Assembly: GCA_030528325.1 (NCBI GenBank)
Contig: JAUMZD010000011.1
Span: 18,386 to 82,385 of the forward strand
Source: Lautropia sp.
Lineage (GTDB): Bacteria; Pseudomonadota; Gammaproteobacteria; Burkholderiales; Burkholderiaceae_E
Direction of reading: 5' to 3'
Length of the DNA: 64,000 nucleotides
The notes under the pieces are model-generated. The model was given only the letters and a program-made list of their open reading frames with translations. It did no database searches and was not told where the DNA came from. Both the position numbers and the translations under genes were made by a program. Below, in pieces: positions 46,300 to 57,337 of this stretch. The number at the start of each line of letters is the position of its first letter. The first letter of the stretch is position 1.

Positions 46300-47615
46300 T
46301 GGAGCCCATCATGCTGGCAGTCTGGTCGCTGCCTGTTCTGTTGTTGCTGATCTTTCTTCGTGTCCCGATCGGCCTAGCGATGCTGGTTCTGGGGTGTCTT
46401 GGTTCCTGGCTGGTTTTTGGCGATCTGGCCCCCTTGCTGAATCAGTTGCAAACGCTGACTTATGGTCAGTTTTCCAATCATTCACTCTCTGTGATTCCAC
46501 TTTTCCTGCTGATGGGACAGTTTGCCAGCCTCAGCGGCATGTCAAAGGCCATCTTCAAGGCAACGGAAGCCTTCATCGGACATCGTAAGGGTGGCGTTGC
46601 CATGGCGGCTGTGGGTGCCTGTGCCGGTTTCGGTGCGATCTGTGGTTCCTCGATGGCGACAGCGGCCACGATGAGTCAGGTTGCATTGCCCGAGTTGCGT
46701 CGGGCAGGTTATGCGAACAGCCTGTCGGTTGGAACGCTGGCCGCGGGCGGCACACTGGGCATCCTGATTCCGCCATCCATCGTGCTGGTGATCTATGCGA
46801 TCCTCGCCGAGCAGAACATTGCGATGATGTTTGCTGCAGCGGTCGTGCCGGGGGTGCTCGCAGCACTGGGGTACATGTTCGTGATCGCCATCATGGTGAG
46901 AGTCAGACCCGAACTGGCGGGTACCCTGGCGCCTGTACCGTGGAAAGCGCGTTGGGCCGCGCTGAAGGATATCTGGCCCGTCATGCTGATCTTTGGCGTG
47001 GTGCTTGGTGGCATCTATGTCGGTGTGTTCACGCCGACGGAAGGTGCGGCAGTGGGGGCAGTGGGCACATCGGTGCTTGCCTGGGCGCGTGGCGGCGTCA
47101 CGAAGGCGTCGCTGAAGCAGACCTTCGAGTCCACGGCGGCCGGTACCGCCATGCTGTTCATGATCGTGCTGGGCGCTGCTGCGTACAACAGTTTCCTGGC
47201 GCTGTCGATGTTGCCGCAGGAGCTGGCAGCTTGGGTGGCCTCGCTTGAGCTGACGCCCTATCAGGTTCTCTGGGCCATTCTGGCCTTCTACATCGTCATG
47301 GGATGTGTGCTGGACTCCATGTCGATGATGCTGCTGACCATTCCGATTTTCTTCCCGATGATCTCGGCCATGGACTTTGGCATGAGCTTTGAGGAGACGG
47401 CGATCTGGTTTGGCATTCTGGTGCTGGTCGTGACCGAGATCGGGCTGATCACGCCACCTGTTGGCATGAATCTGTTCGTGATCCAGTCGATGGCGCCGGA
47501 TGTGAGGATTCAGGAGGCATTCACCGGGGTACTGCCTTTCATCCTCAGTGACCTGATCAGGGTCGGGATCCTCGTCAGTTTCCCTGCCATCTCACTGTTC
47601 ATCCTGAGGCTTTGA
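46299..47615 (+). CDS. TRAP transporter large permease (DctM family)
   Basis: Sodium-coupled inner-membrane transport subunit of 438 residues with about twelve hydrophobic segments. Family signatures are GACAGFGAICGSSMATAATM, SVGTLAAGGTLGILIPPSIV and FTPTEGAAVGAVGTSVLAW. The C-terminal part has VTEIGLITPPVGMNLFVIQS. Translation is coupled to the small permease. It ends 13 bases before the convergent pobA. Confidence 0.94.
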   Translation: MEPIMLAVWSLPVLLLLIFLRVPIGLAMLVLGCLGSWLVFGDLAPLLNQLQTLTYGQFSNHSLSVIPLFLLMGQFASLSGMSKAIFKATEAFIGHRKGGVAMAAVGACAGFGAICGSSMATAATMSQVALPELRRAGYANSLSVGTLAAGGTLGILIPPSIVLVIYAILAEQNIAMMFAAAVVPGVLAALGYMFVIAIMVRVRPELAGTLAPVPWKARWAALKDIWPVMLIFGVVLGGIYVGVFTPTEGAAVGAVGTSVLAWARGGVTKASLKQTFESTAAGTAMLFMIVLGAAAYNSFLALSMLPQELAAWVASLELTPYQVLWAILAFYIVMGCVLDSMSMMLLTIPIFFPMISAMDFGMSFEETAIWFGILVLVVTEIGLITPPVGMNLFVIQSMAPDVRIQEAFTGVLPFILSDLIRVGILVSFPAISLFILRL

Positions 47616-47628
47616 CGAGGAGGTTCGC

Positions 47629-49835
<2,207 letters not shown>

Positions 49836-49937
49836 GCCCGTGCAGCGATGCAGGATGCTTGTGTGCTCTGGAAGGTCTTCGGCGTCATGACTGGGCGCTT
49901 GGGCGGTGTTCAGAAATGAGTGGAGAATGAAAGCGAC

Positions 49938-50630
49938 ATGGATGCGACATTGAAAGGTATTTCATCGATGGCCACACGCCAGATGCTGCGCGCACTGCTG
50001 GATCAATGGAACGAGCGGGGGGAAGTACCCGCCCGGATCGAGTCCGTGGGCGGGGTCGATGCGGCCAACCGTGTCCTGAAGGGGGATGAGGCGTTTGATC
50101 TGGTTTTTCTTGCCTCTGATGCCCTGGAACGTCTGGAGGCAGCGGGGCGTCTGCTGCCCCGCAGCCGGGTGGATCTGGCGCGTTCCAGCGTGGCGGTCGC
50201 TGTACCAGCGGGTTCGTTCCGACCCGACATCTCATCAGGTGACGCCGTTCGTGAGGCCGTGCTGAGTGCGCGTTCGATCGGCTATTCGACGGGCCCCAGC
50301 GGCGTGGCCTTGCAGAAGATGTTCGTGCGCTGGGGTATCGATCAGCAGATTCGCGATCGTATCGTTCAGGCTCGACCAGGTGTGCCGGTCGGTTCTCTGA
50401 TAGCCGGGGGTGAGGTTTCCCTCGGTTTTCAGCAGTTGAGTGAGCTGATCCATGTGCCGGGCATCGATGTGCTGGGCCTGCTGCCTGATGACATTGCCAT
50501 CAGCACGGTATTTTCCGGCGCTGTCGTGGCAGGTACTCAGCATGCGGCGCAAGCGGGCAGGTTGCTGGCTTTCATGGCGTCGCCCGATGCAGCCGCTGTC
50601 AAGCAGGCCGAAGGATTGGAACTGGTTTAG
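49938..50630 (+). CDS. ModA-like substrate-binding protein without signal peptide
   Basis: A 230-residue protein of the type-2 periplasmic-binding fold, closest in style to molybdate-binding ModA: VPARIESVGGVDAANRVLKG, FDLVFLASDALERLEAAGRL, then SSVAVAVPAGS and GEVSLGFQQLSELIHVPGID. It starts MDATLKGISSMATRQMLRAL with no signal peptide or membrane segment, so it should be cytosolic. It lies between the IclR gene and vdh. Cytosolic ModA-like proteins occur beside aromatic catabolic genes in related bacteria, possibly as ligand sensors or chaperones; the function here is unknown. Its stop codon lies in a TAGGAGCTTGGGC, the end of the dispersed repeat. Confidence 0.85.
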   Translation: MDATLKGISSMATRQMLRALLDQWNERGEVPARIESVGGVDAANRVLKGDEAFDLVFLASDALERLEAAGRLLPRSRVDLARSSVAVAVPAGSFRPDISSGDAVREAVLSARSIGYSTGPSGVALQKMFVRWGIDQQIRDRIVQARPGVPVGSLIAGGEVSLGFQQLSELIHVPGIDVLGLLPDDIAISTVFSGAVVAGTQHAAQAGRLLAFMASPDAAAVKQAEGLELV

Positions 50631-50641
50631 GAGCTTGGGCC
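50628..50641 (+). repeat. End fragment of the dispersed repeat supplying a stop codon
   Basis: TAGGAGCTTGGGC is the outer end of the dispersed repeat. The TAG is the stop of the ModA-like gene, and the repeat end butts against the last base of the convergent vdh gene. Confidence 0.5.
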
Positions 50642-52093
50642 TCAGAATGGCAGTTGGCGGGGCGTGGTCTGGAGGGTGATCCAGCGCAGTTCGGTAAAGG
50701 CGTCGATGCCGGCACGTCCACCAAAGCGGCCAAAACCGGATTCCTTGGTTCCACCGAATGGCATTTGTGCTTCGTCGTGCACGGTGGGGCCATTGATATG
50801 GCAGATGCCGGATTCGATGCGTTGAGCGACTTGCCAGGCTTTGCCGAGGTCACGGCTGAAAACGGCGGCCGACAGCCCATAGGCGTTGTCATTGGCGCAG
50901 GCGATGGCGTCTTCGGTGCTGCTCACGCGAACGATGCCTTTGACAGGGCCGAAGGATTCTTCATGGTAGATCTTCATGTCCGGTGTCACGTGATCGAGCA
51001 GGGTGGCTGGCATCAGCGTGGAATCGGCCTTGCCACCGCAAAGGAGTTTTGCCCCCTTGGCGAGCGCATCCTCGATCAGTGCGTTGCAGCGCTCGACCGT
51101 TGCCATGTCGACCACGGAACCCAGGACGGCAGGCCCTTCCCGAGGGTCGGCCAATGGCAGCGCCCGGGCTTTGGCTGTCAGTTTCTTGACGAATTCGTCT
51201 GCGATCGATTCATCCACGATGATGCGTTCGGTCGACATGCAGATCTGACCTGAATTGGCGAAGGCACCGAAGGCGGCACCATTGACCGCTGTATCGAGGT
51301 CGGCATCATCCAGCACGAGCAGCGGTGCCTTGCCGCCCAGTTCCAGGACACTGGGCTTCAGGTAGCGGGCGCAGAGGCTTGCAATGATCTTTCCGACTCG
51401 GGTCGAGCCGGTGAAGTTGACACGGCGGACGGCCGGTTGCGCTATGAGGGTTTCGACGATCTCTGCGGCCTGGTCGGCACGATTGGTCAGGAAGTTGACC
51501 ACGCCAGGGGGAAAGCCTGCTTCAAAAAGTGCTTCGATGATCAGCCCGTGCGTTGCCGGACAAAGCTCCGAACCCTTCAGGATGACGGTGTTGCCACAGG
51601 CCAGGGGGGTGGCGATCGCACGAACGCCAAGGATGACCGGGGCGTTCCAGGGCGCCATGCCAAGTACGACGCCGGCAGGTTGGCGGACTGCGGTTGCCAG
51701 ATTGCCAGGCACATCCGAAGGAATCACCTCGCCACCGATCTGGGTGGTCAGTGCCGCTGCTTCCCGGAGCATGCCAGCGGCCAGATGAACGTTGAAGCCT
51801 GCCCACAGGGCGGAGGCGCCTGTTTCCGTGGCCATGGCCTCGAGGAAGGCCTGCTCCTTGGCCTCCAGGGCGTCGGCTGCCTTGAGAAGGTAGTCGCGGC
51901 GTTGGTTGGGGCCAAGCTGCGACCAGCCGGCAAAGGCTGCTTCGGCTGCCCTGACGGCTGCCATGGCATCGTCCTTGGTGGCGGCTGGGGCCACGGTGGC
52001 AACACTGCCATCGAGGGGGTTGCGTCGCTCGAATGTGGCCTGGTTGCTTGCCTGGCGGTGCTGGTCGCCGATCAGCAGGGAGATGGTTGTCAT
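50642..52093 (-). CDS. vdh: Aldehyde dehydrogenase, vanillin/4-hydroxybenzaldehyde type
   Basis: NAD(P)-dependent dehydrogenase oxidising 4-hydroxybenzaldehyde or vanillin to the acid. From the ATG at 52093 (AGGAGACC upstream) it has 483 residues. PWNAPVILGVRAIATPLACG is the proline-tryptophan-asparagine cofactor motif, VLELGGKAPLLVLDDADLD holds the catalytic Glu, and ANSGQICMSTERIIV holds the catalytic Cys. The aromatic-aldehyde subfamily fits, since it is divergent from the hydratase-lyase that makes its substrate. Confidence 0.9.
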   Translation of the reverse strand: MTTISLLIGDQHRQASNQATFERRNPLDGSVATVAPAATKDDAMAAVRAAEAAFAGWSQLGPNQRRDYLLKAADALEAKEQAFLEAMATETGASALWAGFNVHLAAGMLREAAALTTQIGGEVIPSDVPGNLATAVRQPAGVVLGMAPWNAPVILGVRAIATPLACGNTVILKGSELCPATHGLIIEALFEAGFPPGVVNFLTNRADQAAEIVETLIAQPAVRRVNFTGSTRVGKIIASLCARYLKPSVLELGGKAPLLVLDDADLDTAVNGAAFGAFANSGQICMSTERIIVDESIADEFVKKLTAKARALPLADPREGPAVLGSVVDMATVERCNALIEDALAKGAKLLCGGKADSTLMPATLLDHVTPDMKIYHEESFGPVKGIVRVSSTEDAIACANDNAYGLSAAVFSRDLGKAWQVAQRIESGICHINGPTVHDEAQMPFGGTKESGFGRFGGRAGIDAFTELRWITLQTTPRQLPF

Positions 52094-52206
52094 CGAAAGG
52101 TCTCCTGTGGGAGGGGGCTGTTCCTGTATGCGAGTGCAGCTAGTGCTCTGTCCGATCCGATACCGCTCAGGCTCCTGGATCAGGGAAAGCCCTATAAATT
52201 TATAGA

Positions 52207-52230
52207 ACATAATCATTATGTATCATAATG
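52207..52230. promoter_or_regulatory. Palindromic operator between vdh and ech
   Basis: CATTATGTATCATAATG at 52214-52230 has 7-base arms CATTATG / CATAATG around a 3-base centre, the same plan as the site at 48978. It overlaps a second palindrome ACATAATCATTATGT at 52207-52221. The core sits about 45 bases upstream of ech and 120 upstream of vdh. Confidence 0.6.
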
Positions 52231-52272
52231 AACAGGGCAGACAATCAGGGTTTGCATCGATAGGAGATGGGA

Positions 52273-53112
52273 ATGACGACGCGTACGGAAGAGCAGACGG
52301 TTGCCTATGAAATCGGGAACCGGATTGCCTGGGTGAAGTTCAATCGTCCAGAAAAGCGCAATGCGATGAGTCCGGCACTCAACCGGCAGATGATGCGGGT
52401 GCTGGATGAGCTGGAGTTTCGGGATGATGTCGGTGTTCTGGTGCTGACGGGCGAGGGTAGTGCCTGGACGGCAGGCATGGACTTGAACGAGTACTTTCGT
52501 GAAACCGAGGCCAACGGTCTGGGAGGAACCCGCAAGGCACAACGTGAAAGCTACGGCTGGTGGCGTCGCCTGCGCTGGTATCAGAAGCCGACGGTTGCCA
52601 TGATCAATGGGTGGTGCTTCGGCGGTGGCTACGGGCCGCTTTTCGCGTGCGATCTGGCTTTCGCATCGGATGATGCGAAGTTCGGCCTCTCCGAGATCAA
52701 TTGGGGAATCCTGCCTGGTGGCGGCGCATCGAAGGTGGCTGTCGAGCTACTGTCGTTCCGTCGGGCGATGTATCACGCGATGATGGGTGAAATGGTGGAT
52801 GGAAAGACGGCGGCAGCGTGGGGGCTCGTCAATGAATCGGTGCCTGCAGATCAGCTCAGGGCTCGCGTCGTCGAAGTGGCAGAGAACCTGCTGAAGAAAA
52901 ATCCGGTGGCTCTGAAGGCCACGAAGGATGCCATCCGGCGGGTGCGTGAAATGACTTATGACAATGCCGAGGACTTTCTCGTGCGAGCCCAGGAGGCAGC
53001 GAACAGTTATGACAACGAGGGCCGGAAGGAAGGCCTTCGCCAGTTCCTGGACGAGAAAACCTACAAGCCGGGCCTGGGCGCCTATGACCTCTCCCGACAG
53101 AAAAAGTCCTGA
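52273..53112 (+). CDS. ech: p-Hydroxycinnamoyl-CoA hydratase/lyase
   Basis: Crotonase-fold enzyme that hydrates and cleaves feruloyl- or p-coumaroyl-CoA to the benzaldehyde and acetyl-CoA. The 279 residues from the ATG at 52273 (AGGAG site) match HCHL/Ech proteins: VAWVKFNRPEKRNAMSP-like start, TAGMDLNEYFRETEANGLGG, QRESYGWWRRLRWYQKPTVA, and the oxyanion/Glu segment WCFGGGYGPLFACDLAFASD with FGLSEINWGILPGGG. The N-terminus reads YEIGNRIAWVKFNRPEKR. This subfamily is diagnostic for hydroxycinnamate side-chain removal. Confidence 0.94.
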   Translation: MTTRTEEQTVAYEIGNRIAWVKFNRPEKRNAMSPALNRQMMRVLDELEFRDDVGVLVLTGEGSAWTAGMDLNEYFRETEANGLGGTRKAQRESYGWWRRLRWYQKPTVAMINGWCFGGGYGPLFACDLAFASDDAKFGLSEINWGILPGGGASKVAVELLSFRRAMYHAMMGEMVDGKTAAAWGLVNESVPADQLRARVVEVAENLLKKNPVALKATKDAIRRVREMTYDNAEDFLVRAQEAANSYDNEGRKEGLRQFLDEKTYKPGLGAYDLSRQKKS

Positions 53113-53128
53113 TCGTCGAGTGGGCAGA

Positions 53129-53190
53129 TAGAGCGTGTTATGCACATTCGTTCCCGCGAAAGCCCTCTGGGCGTGCATGACACGCTCTAA
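53129..53190. mobile_element. Minimal MITE-like element, 62 bp
   Basis: Only the ends of the larger elements remain: TAGAGCGTGTTATGCACATT at the left, CGTGCATGACACGCTCTAA at the right, joined by TTCCCGCGAAAGCCCTCTGG. The whole forms a near-perfect hairpin. It lies 17 bases after the ech stop and 124 bases before the CoA-synthetase gene. Confidence 0.75.
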
Positions 53191-53313
53191 ACGGGCTGCT
53201 CGTCGAGGTGTGCCCTGTGGGCAGTGGCGAGCCTGTTCCGGGTCAACAGATACATGTCCGGACAGTGACCCGGTTCAGCGTGTCCCGCTGTCCGGGAAGG
53301 CAAGGAGACATCC

Positions 53314-55467
53314 ATGACATCACAGGTTGGTGCGCCGGTCGGCGCGCTCGATATCGCACGCATGTTGCGCCCCAGCTCAGTGGCCATCGTGGGCGCATCG
53401 GCAACGCCAGGGGCGCTGGGTAATTCACTGCTCGGCAATCTCGTTCGCAATGGGTTCAGTGGCGACATTCATCTGATCAACCCGAAGCGTGCCGAGATCG
53501 ATGGCCGGCCATGCCTGCCAGGTGTGAATGCCTTGCCCCAGGGCGTGGATGTGGCCGTACTGGCCATCCCTCAGCCTGCGGTACTCGATGCGGTCAGAGG
53601 TCTGGCGGAACGTGGCGTTGGCAGTGTGGTGATCTTCTCCGCCGGTTTCGCCGAGGCAGGGGAGGAGGGCCTCGCGCAGCAGCAGGAGATTGCCGGGATC
53701 GCACGTCAGCATGGGATGGTCATCGAGGGGCCGAACTGCCTCGGTTGCATCAACTACATCGATCGTGTGCCGTTGACTTTCGTGGAGGTCGATATGGCCT
53801 CCACCCGGACACCGGATGGTTCAGGCCGGCGCCAGGCTATCGGCATCGTGTCCCAGAGCGGTGCGATGATGACGATTCTCTGCACGACGCTCTCCAGCAG
53901 GCAGTTGCCGCTGTCCTATGCCGTTTCGACAGGGAACGAGGCAGCCAGCCACGCTGAGGACTATGTGGAATTTCTGCTGGAGGATCCGGATACCCGGGTC
54001 ATCGTGATGATGGTGGAGCATTTCCGTCATCCGAAGCGAATCCTGCAGGCCGTGCAACGTGCGCGAGAGGCAGGCAAGACGGTGATCCTGCTGCATCCGG
54101 GCAAAAGCAGCGCGGCTCGTGAGTCGGCTGCCACGCACACCGGTGCCATGGCGGGTGATCATTCGCTGATGCGAACCAAGCTGGAGCGAGCAGGCGTGGT
54201 ATTCGTGGAGACGCTGGAAGAGCTGGGCGATGTTGCAGAAATTGCGGTGCGTTGCCCGCAGCTTCCGTCGCCAGGTGTCGCCATTCTGGGAGAGTCCGGT
54301 GCGTTCAAGGCCCTGAGCCTGGATCTGGCTGAAGCGCTGGGTCTGACGCTGCCCGCGGTCGATGAGCAGTCGGCGCCCGCGTTGAGAGCAGCGATGCCCT
54401 CTTTCGTGGCTGTCAGCAATCCTCTCGACCTGACCGCTCAGGGGCTGGTCGAACCGGCGTTGTACCAGCGGGTACTCCGTGCCTTGTTCGATGATGATCG
54501 CTTTTCGACGGTGATCGTTGGCCTGATTCAGGGCGATCCTGTCACCAGTGGCATCAAGATGCCGCCGGTGTTGCAGGCCGTACGTGACGCCCGGCCAGAC
54601 AAGCCTGTCATCGTGGCTGGACTGGATGAGGGGGCGGATGTTCCCAGGGATTTCATTGATGGGATGAGGGCCTTGGGGGTGCCGTATTTCCCGAGTGCTG
54701 AACGGGCTTTCCGTGCAGTACAGCGTCTTTGTGCCCTGTCGGCGCGTGATTTCTCGGTGAGTGAGGCCCCGGCTGTGAGTCTGGACTTGCCTGCCGATCG
54801 TGTGGTGGTTCCCGAGCACGAGGCGAAAGCCCTGCTGACGCAGGCTGGCATGGCGTTTGGCCCGGCCCGTTTTGCCACGACGGTGGATGAAGCGGTCAAG
54901 GCTGCCGAAACCATCGGTTACCCGGTCGTGCTGAAAGCGCAGTCGGCGCAGCTCAGCCACAAGAGCGATGCGGGCGGGGTGGCGCTCAATATCGTGGACG
55001 AAGCCTCACTGCGCGAAGCCTGGAAACGGATGATCGACAGCGTTCGCCGGTATGACGCAAGCATCGAGCTGGAGGGGGTGCTGGTGGAGGCCATGGGCCC
55101 GAAAGGTCTGGAGCTGATCATCGGTGCACGGGTGGACCCCGAGTGGGGGCCGGTCATTCTGGTTGGTCTGGGCGGGGTGACGGCCGAGGTCATCAAGGAT
55201 GTGCGTCTGCTGGATGCTGATCTGACGGCCTCCCAGATTCTTACCGAGCTGAACCAGTTGCAGAGTGCCGCACTGTTTCATGGTTTCCGGGGGGCGCCGG
55301 TGCTTGATCTGCCCTCGGTGGCGAGCCTGATCGAGCGTCTTGGACAGGTGTTGCGGGGCACGCCGGGCATTCGGGAAATCGATCTGAACCCGGTGGTGGT
55401 CTATCCGGAAGGCCAGGGCGTCATGGCGCTGGATGCGTTGATGTTGCTCGATGAGCAAGGTGCCTGA
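53314..55467 (+). CDS. ADP-forming acyl-CoA synthetase, probable feruloyl/p-coumaroyl-CoA synthetase
   Basis: NDP-forming CoA ligase with alpha and beta parts fused in one chain of 717 residues. CoA-binding domain at 15-130 (MLRPSSVAIVGASATPGALG), succinyl-CoA-synthetase-like middle including the phospho-His domain, and a C-terminal ATP-grasp part from about 490 (VVVPEHEAKALLTQAGMAFG, then GYPVVLKAQSAQLSHKSDAG GV, LEGVLVEAMGPKGLELIIGA). FerA of Sphingobium, which activates ferulate, belongs to this family, and the neighbour is its partner ech. CAAGGAGA precedes the ATG. Upstream, TGTCCGGACA at 53255 may be an operator. Substrate is inferred. Confidence 0.88.
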   Translation: MTSQVGAPVGALDIARMLRPSSVAIVGASATPGALGNSLLGNLVRNGFSGDIHLINPKRAEIDGRPCLPGVNALPQGVDVAVLAIPQPAVLDAVRGLAERGVGSVVIFSAGFAEAGEEGLAQQQEIAGIARQHGMVIEGPNCLGCINYIDRVPLTFVEVDMASTRTPDGSGRRQAIGIVSQSGAMMTILCTTLSSRQLPLSYAVSTGNEAASHAEDYVEFLLEDPDTRVIVMMVEHFRHPKRILQAVQRAREAGKTVILLHPGKSSAARESAATHTGAMAGDHSLMRTKLERAGVVFVETLEELGDVAEIAVRCPQLPSPGVAILGESGAFKALSLDLAEALGLTLPAVDEQSAPALRAAMPSFVAVSNPLDLTAQGLVEPALYQRVLRALFDDDRFSTVIVGLIQGDPVTSGIKMPPVLQAVRDARPDKPVIVAGLDEGADVPRDFIDGMRALGVPYFPSAERAFRAVQRLCALSARDFSVSEAPAVSLDLPADRVVVPEHEAKALLTQAGMAFGPARFATTVDEAVKAAETIGYPVVLKAQSAQLSHKSDAGGVALNIVDEASLREAWKRMIDSVRRYDASIELEGVLVEAMGPKGLELIIGARVDPEWGPVILVGLGGVTAEVIKDVRLLDADLTASQILTELNQLQSAALFHGFRGAPVLDLPSVASLIERLGQVLRGTPGIREIDLNPVVVYPEGQGVMALDALMLLDEQGA

Positions 55468-55485
55468 GCGTCGGGGATATAAAAG

Positions 55486-57252
55486 ATGAGTTCAGTTTCT
55501 TCCGTGTATCAGCCGCCGCTTCGTGACATGGCCTTCGTGATGGAGCAATGGTTGGGCGTTTCATCCGATTGGCAGCAGATGCCGGCTTTCGAGGGACTCG
55601 ATGCCGAATCCGCACGCATGGTCTGCGAGGCTGCGGGGCTGTTTTGTGCCGAGCAGCTGGCACCGATCAACGGTGTGGGAGATTTGCAGGGGTGCACGCT
55701 GGCCGAGGGCAAGGTCACGACCCCGGAAGGTTTCCATGAGACTTATCAGGCCTATGTCGAGGCTGGATGGCCGGCCCTGGCGTGTGATCCTGCCTGGGAG
55801 GGGCAGGGATTGCCACAGTTGCTCGATGCGGCACTCAACGAGATGATCGTTTCAGCCAATCATGGCTGGGCGATGTATCTGGGCATCCTGCATGGGGCGT
55901 ATGCCTGCCTCCGGGCCCATGCTCCCGATTGGATGCAACAGATCTATCTGCCGAAGCTGGTCAGTGGTCGGTGGTTGGCCACCATGTGCCTGACGGAACC
56001 GCAGGCAGGAACGGATCTCGGCTTGTTGAGAACGGTGGCACGACCCCAGGATGATGGGAGCTACAGACTGGACGGGAACAAGATCTTCATCTCCGGTGGT
56101 GATCAGGATCTGACCGAGAACATCGTGCATCTTGTACTGGCACGTTTGCCGGATGCGCCGCCGGGGACCAAAGGTATTTCGCTGTTTCTCGTGCCGAAGC
56201 TTCTCCCATTGCCGGACAGCGGATTCGAGCCGAATGCGGTGCATTGTGACGGCCTCGAAAAGAAGATGGGGATCAAGGGAAGCGCCACCTGTGCGATGCG
56301 ATTTGAGGGAGCGAAGGGCTGGCTGATCGGTGAGCCGAATCGTGGTCTGGCGGCGATGTTCGTGATGATGAACTCGGCGCGGGTACATGTGGGCCTGCAG
56401 GGACTGGGACATGCGGAAAAGGCCTATCAGCTGGCGCTTGCCTATGCGCGTGAGCGCCATCAGATGAGAGCTTTCCCGAGACCGGCGGGAGCGACCGGGC
56501 CGGCAGATCCGATCCTGTGCCATGCGCCGATCCGGCGCATCATCATGGATCTGCGTGTCTGGACGGAGGGCATGCGGGCGCTGGGGTACTGGGCAGCTCA
56601 TGTGCTGGATCTGGCGGATCATTCGCCTGATCCAGAGCGCCGGCGGGAGTGTCTTGCCCTGGCGGCTCTGCTGACGCCCGTGATCAAGTCCCTGTTCACC
56701 GAGCGGGGGTTCCAGCTGGCCAGCGACGCCTTGCAGGTCTTCGGTGGCTATGGCTACATCCACGACTACCAGATCGAGCAGGTCGTGCGTGACAGTCGGG
56801 TTGCCATGATCTACGAGGGAACCAACCAGATTCAGGCACAGGATCTGTTGCAGCGAAAGGTGCTGGGCGCCCCGGGGCAGGGTCTGTTGCCGTTGCTGAG
56901 GGTGTTCCGTGAGGAGGCTGAGCTTGCAGCCGGGCAGGCCGAGCGGGCGGTGAATGCGCATGGGGAGGCGCTGGCGATCTGGTGTGAGCGCCTTCAGTCA
57001 CTGACCGGGTGGCTGGCCGCGAGTGCAGCGGAGGACATCGAACTGCCGGCGAAAGCGGCGGAGGATTATCTGAGGCTGGTCGGGATGGTCGCCATGACGT
57101 TTGTCTGGTGCCGCGCCGCAAGGGTGGCGGACGACGATCATGCCGACAAGCGGGAAAGCGCCCGTTACTTCTTCGAGCATGTCCTGGGTGATGCCGAGCA
57201 TTGGGCCAGACGTGTCGAGTCGGCCAGGCATCCGATACCCGTGTTCCGGTGA
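55486..57252 (+). CDS. Acyl-CoA dehydrogenase, probable aryl-propionyl-CoA type
   Basis: FAD-dependent dehydrogenase of 588 residues, the long DmdC-like form with an extra C-terminal helical domain (about 470-588). Signatures: MCLTEPQAGTDLGLLRTVAR, KIFISGGDQDLTENIVHLVL, LQVFGGYGYIHDYQIEQVVR, and the catalytic-base segment AMIYEGTNQIQAQDLLQRKV. It follows the CoA synthetase by 18 bases. In this setting it could oxidise dihydro-p-coumaroyl- or dihydroferuloyl-CoA to the substrates of Ech; that is inference from context. No strong ribosome site precedes the ATG at 55486. Confidence 0.88.
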   Translation: MSSVSSVYQPPLRDMAFVMEQWLGVSSDWQQMPAFEGLDAESARMVCEAAGLFCAEQLAPINGVGDLQGCTLAEGKVTTPEGFHETYQAYVEAGWPALACDPAWEGQGLPQLLDAALNEMIVSANHGWAMYLGILHGAYACLRAHAPDWMQQIYLPKLVSGRWLATMCLTEPQAGTDLGLLRTVARPQDDGSYRLDGNKIFISGGDQDLTENIVHLVLARLPDAPPGTKGISLFLVPKLLPLPDSGFEPNAVHCDGLEKKMGIKGSATCAMRFEGAKGWLIGEPNRGLAAMFVMMNSARVHVGLQGLGHAEKAYQLALAYARERHQMRAFPRPAGATGPADPILCHAPIRRIIMDLRVWTEGMRALGYWAAHVLDLADHSPDPERRRECLALAALLTPVIKSLFTERGFQLASDALQVFGGYGYIHDYQIEQVVRDSRVAMIYEGTNQIQAQDLLQRKVLGAPGQGLLPLLRVFREEAELAAGQAERAVNAHGEALAIWCERLQSLTGWLAASAAEDIELPAKAAEDYLRLVGMVAMTFVWCRAARVADDDHADKRESARYFFEHVLGDAEHWARRVESARHPIPVFR

Positions 57253-57337
57253 AGCAGGGGCGCCGCGCCCAGTGTGCTATGTTTAAGGCCTTCGATTCGA
57301 AGGCATGTCGGTCAGGGCGCGGGCCTGAAGCGACCTG

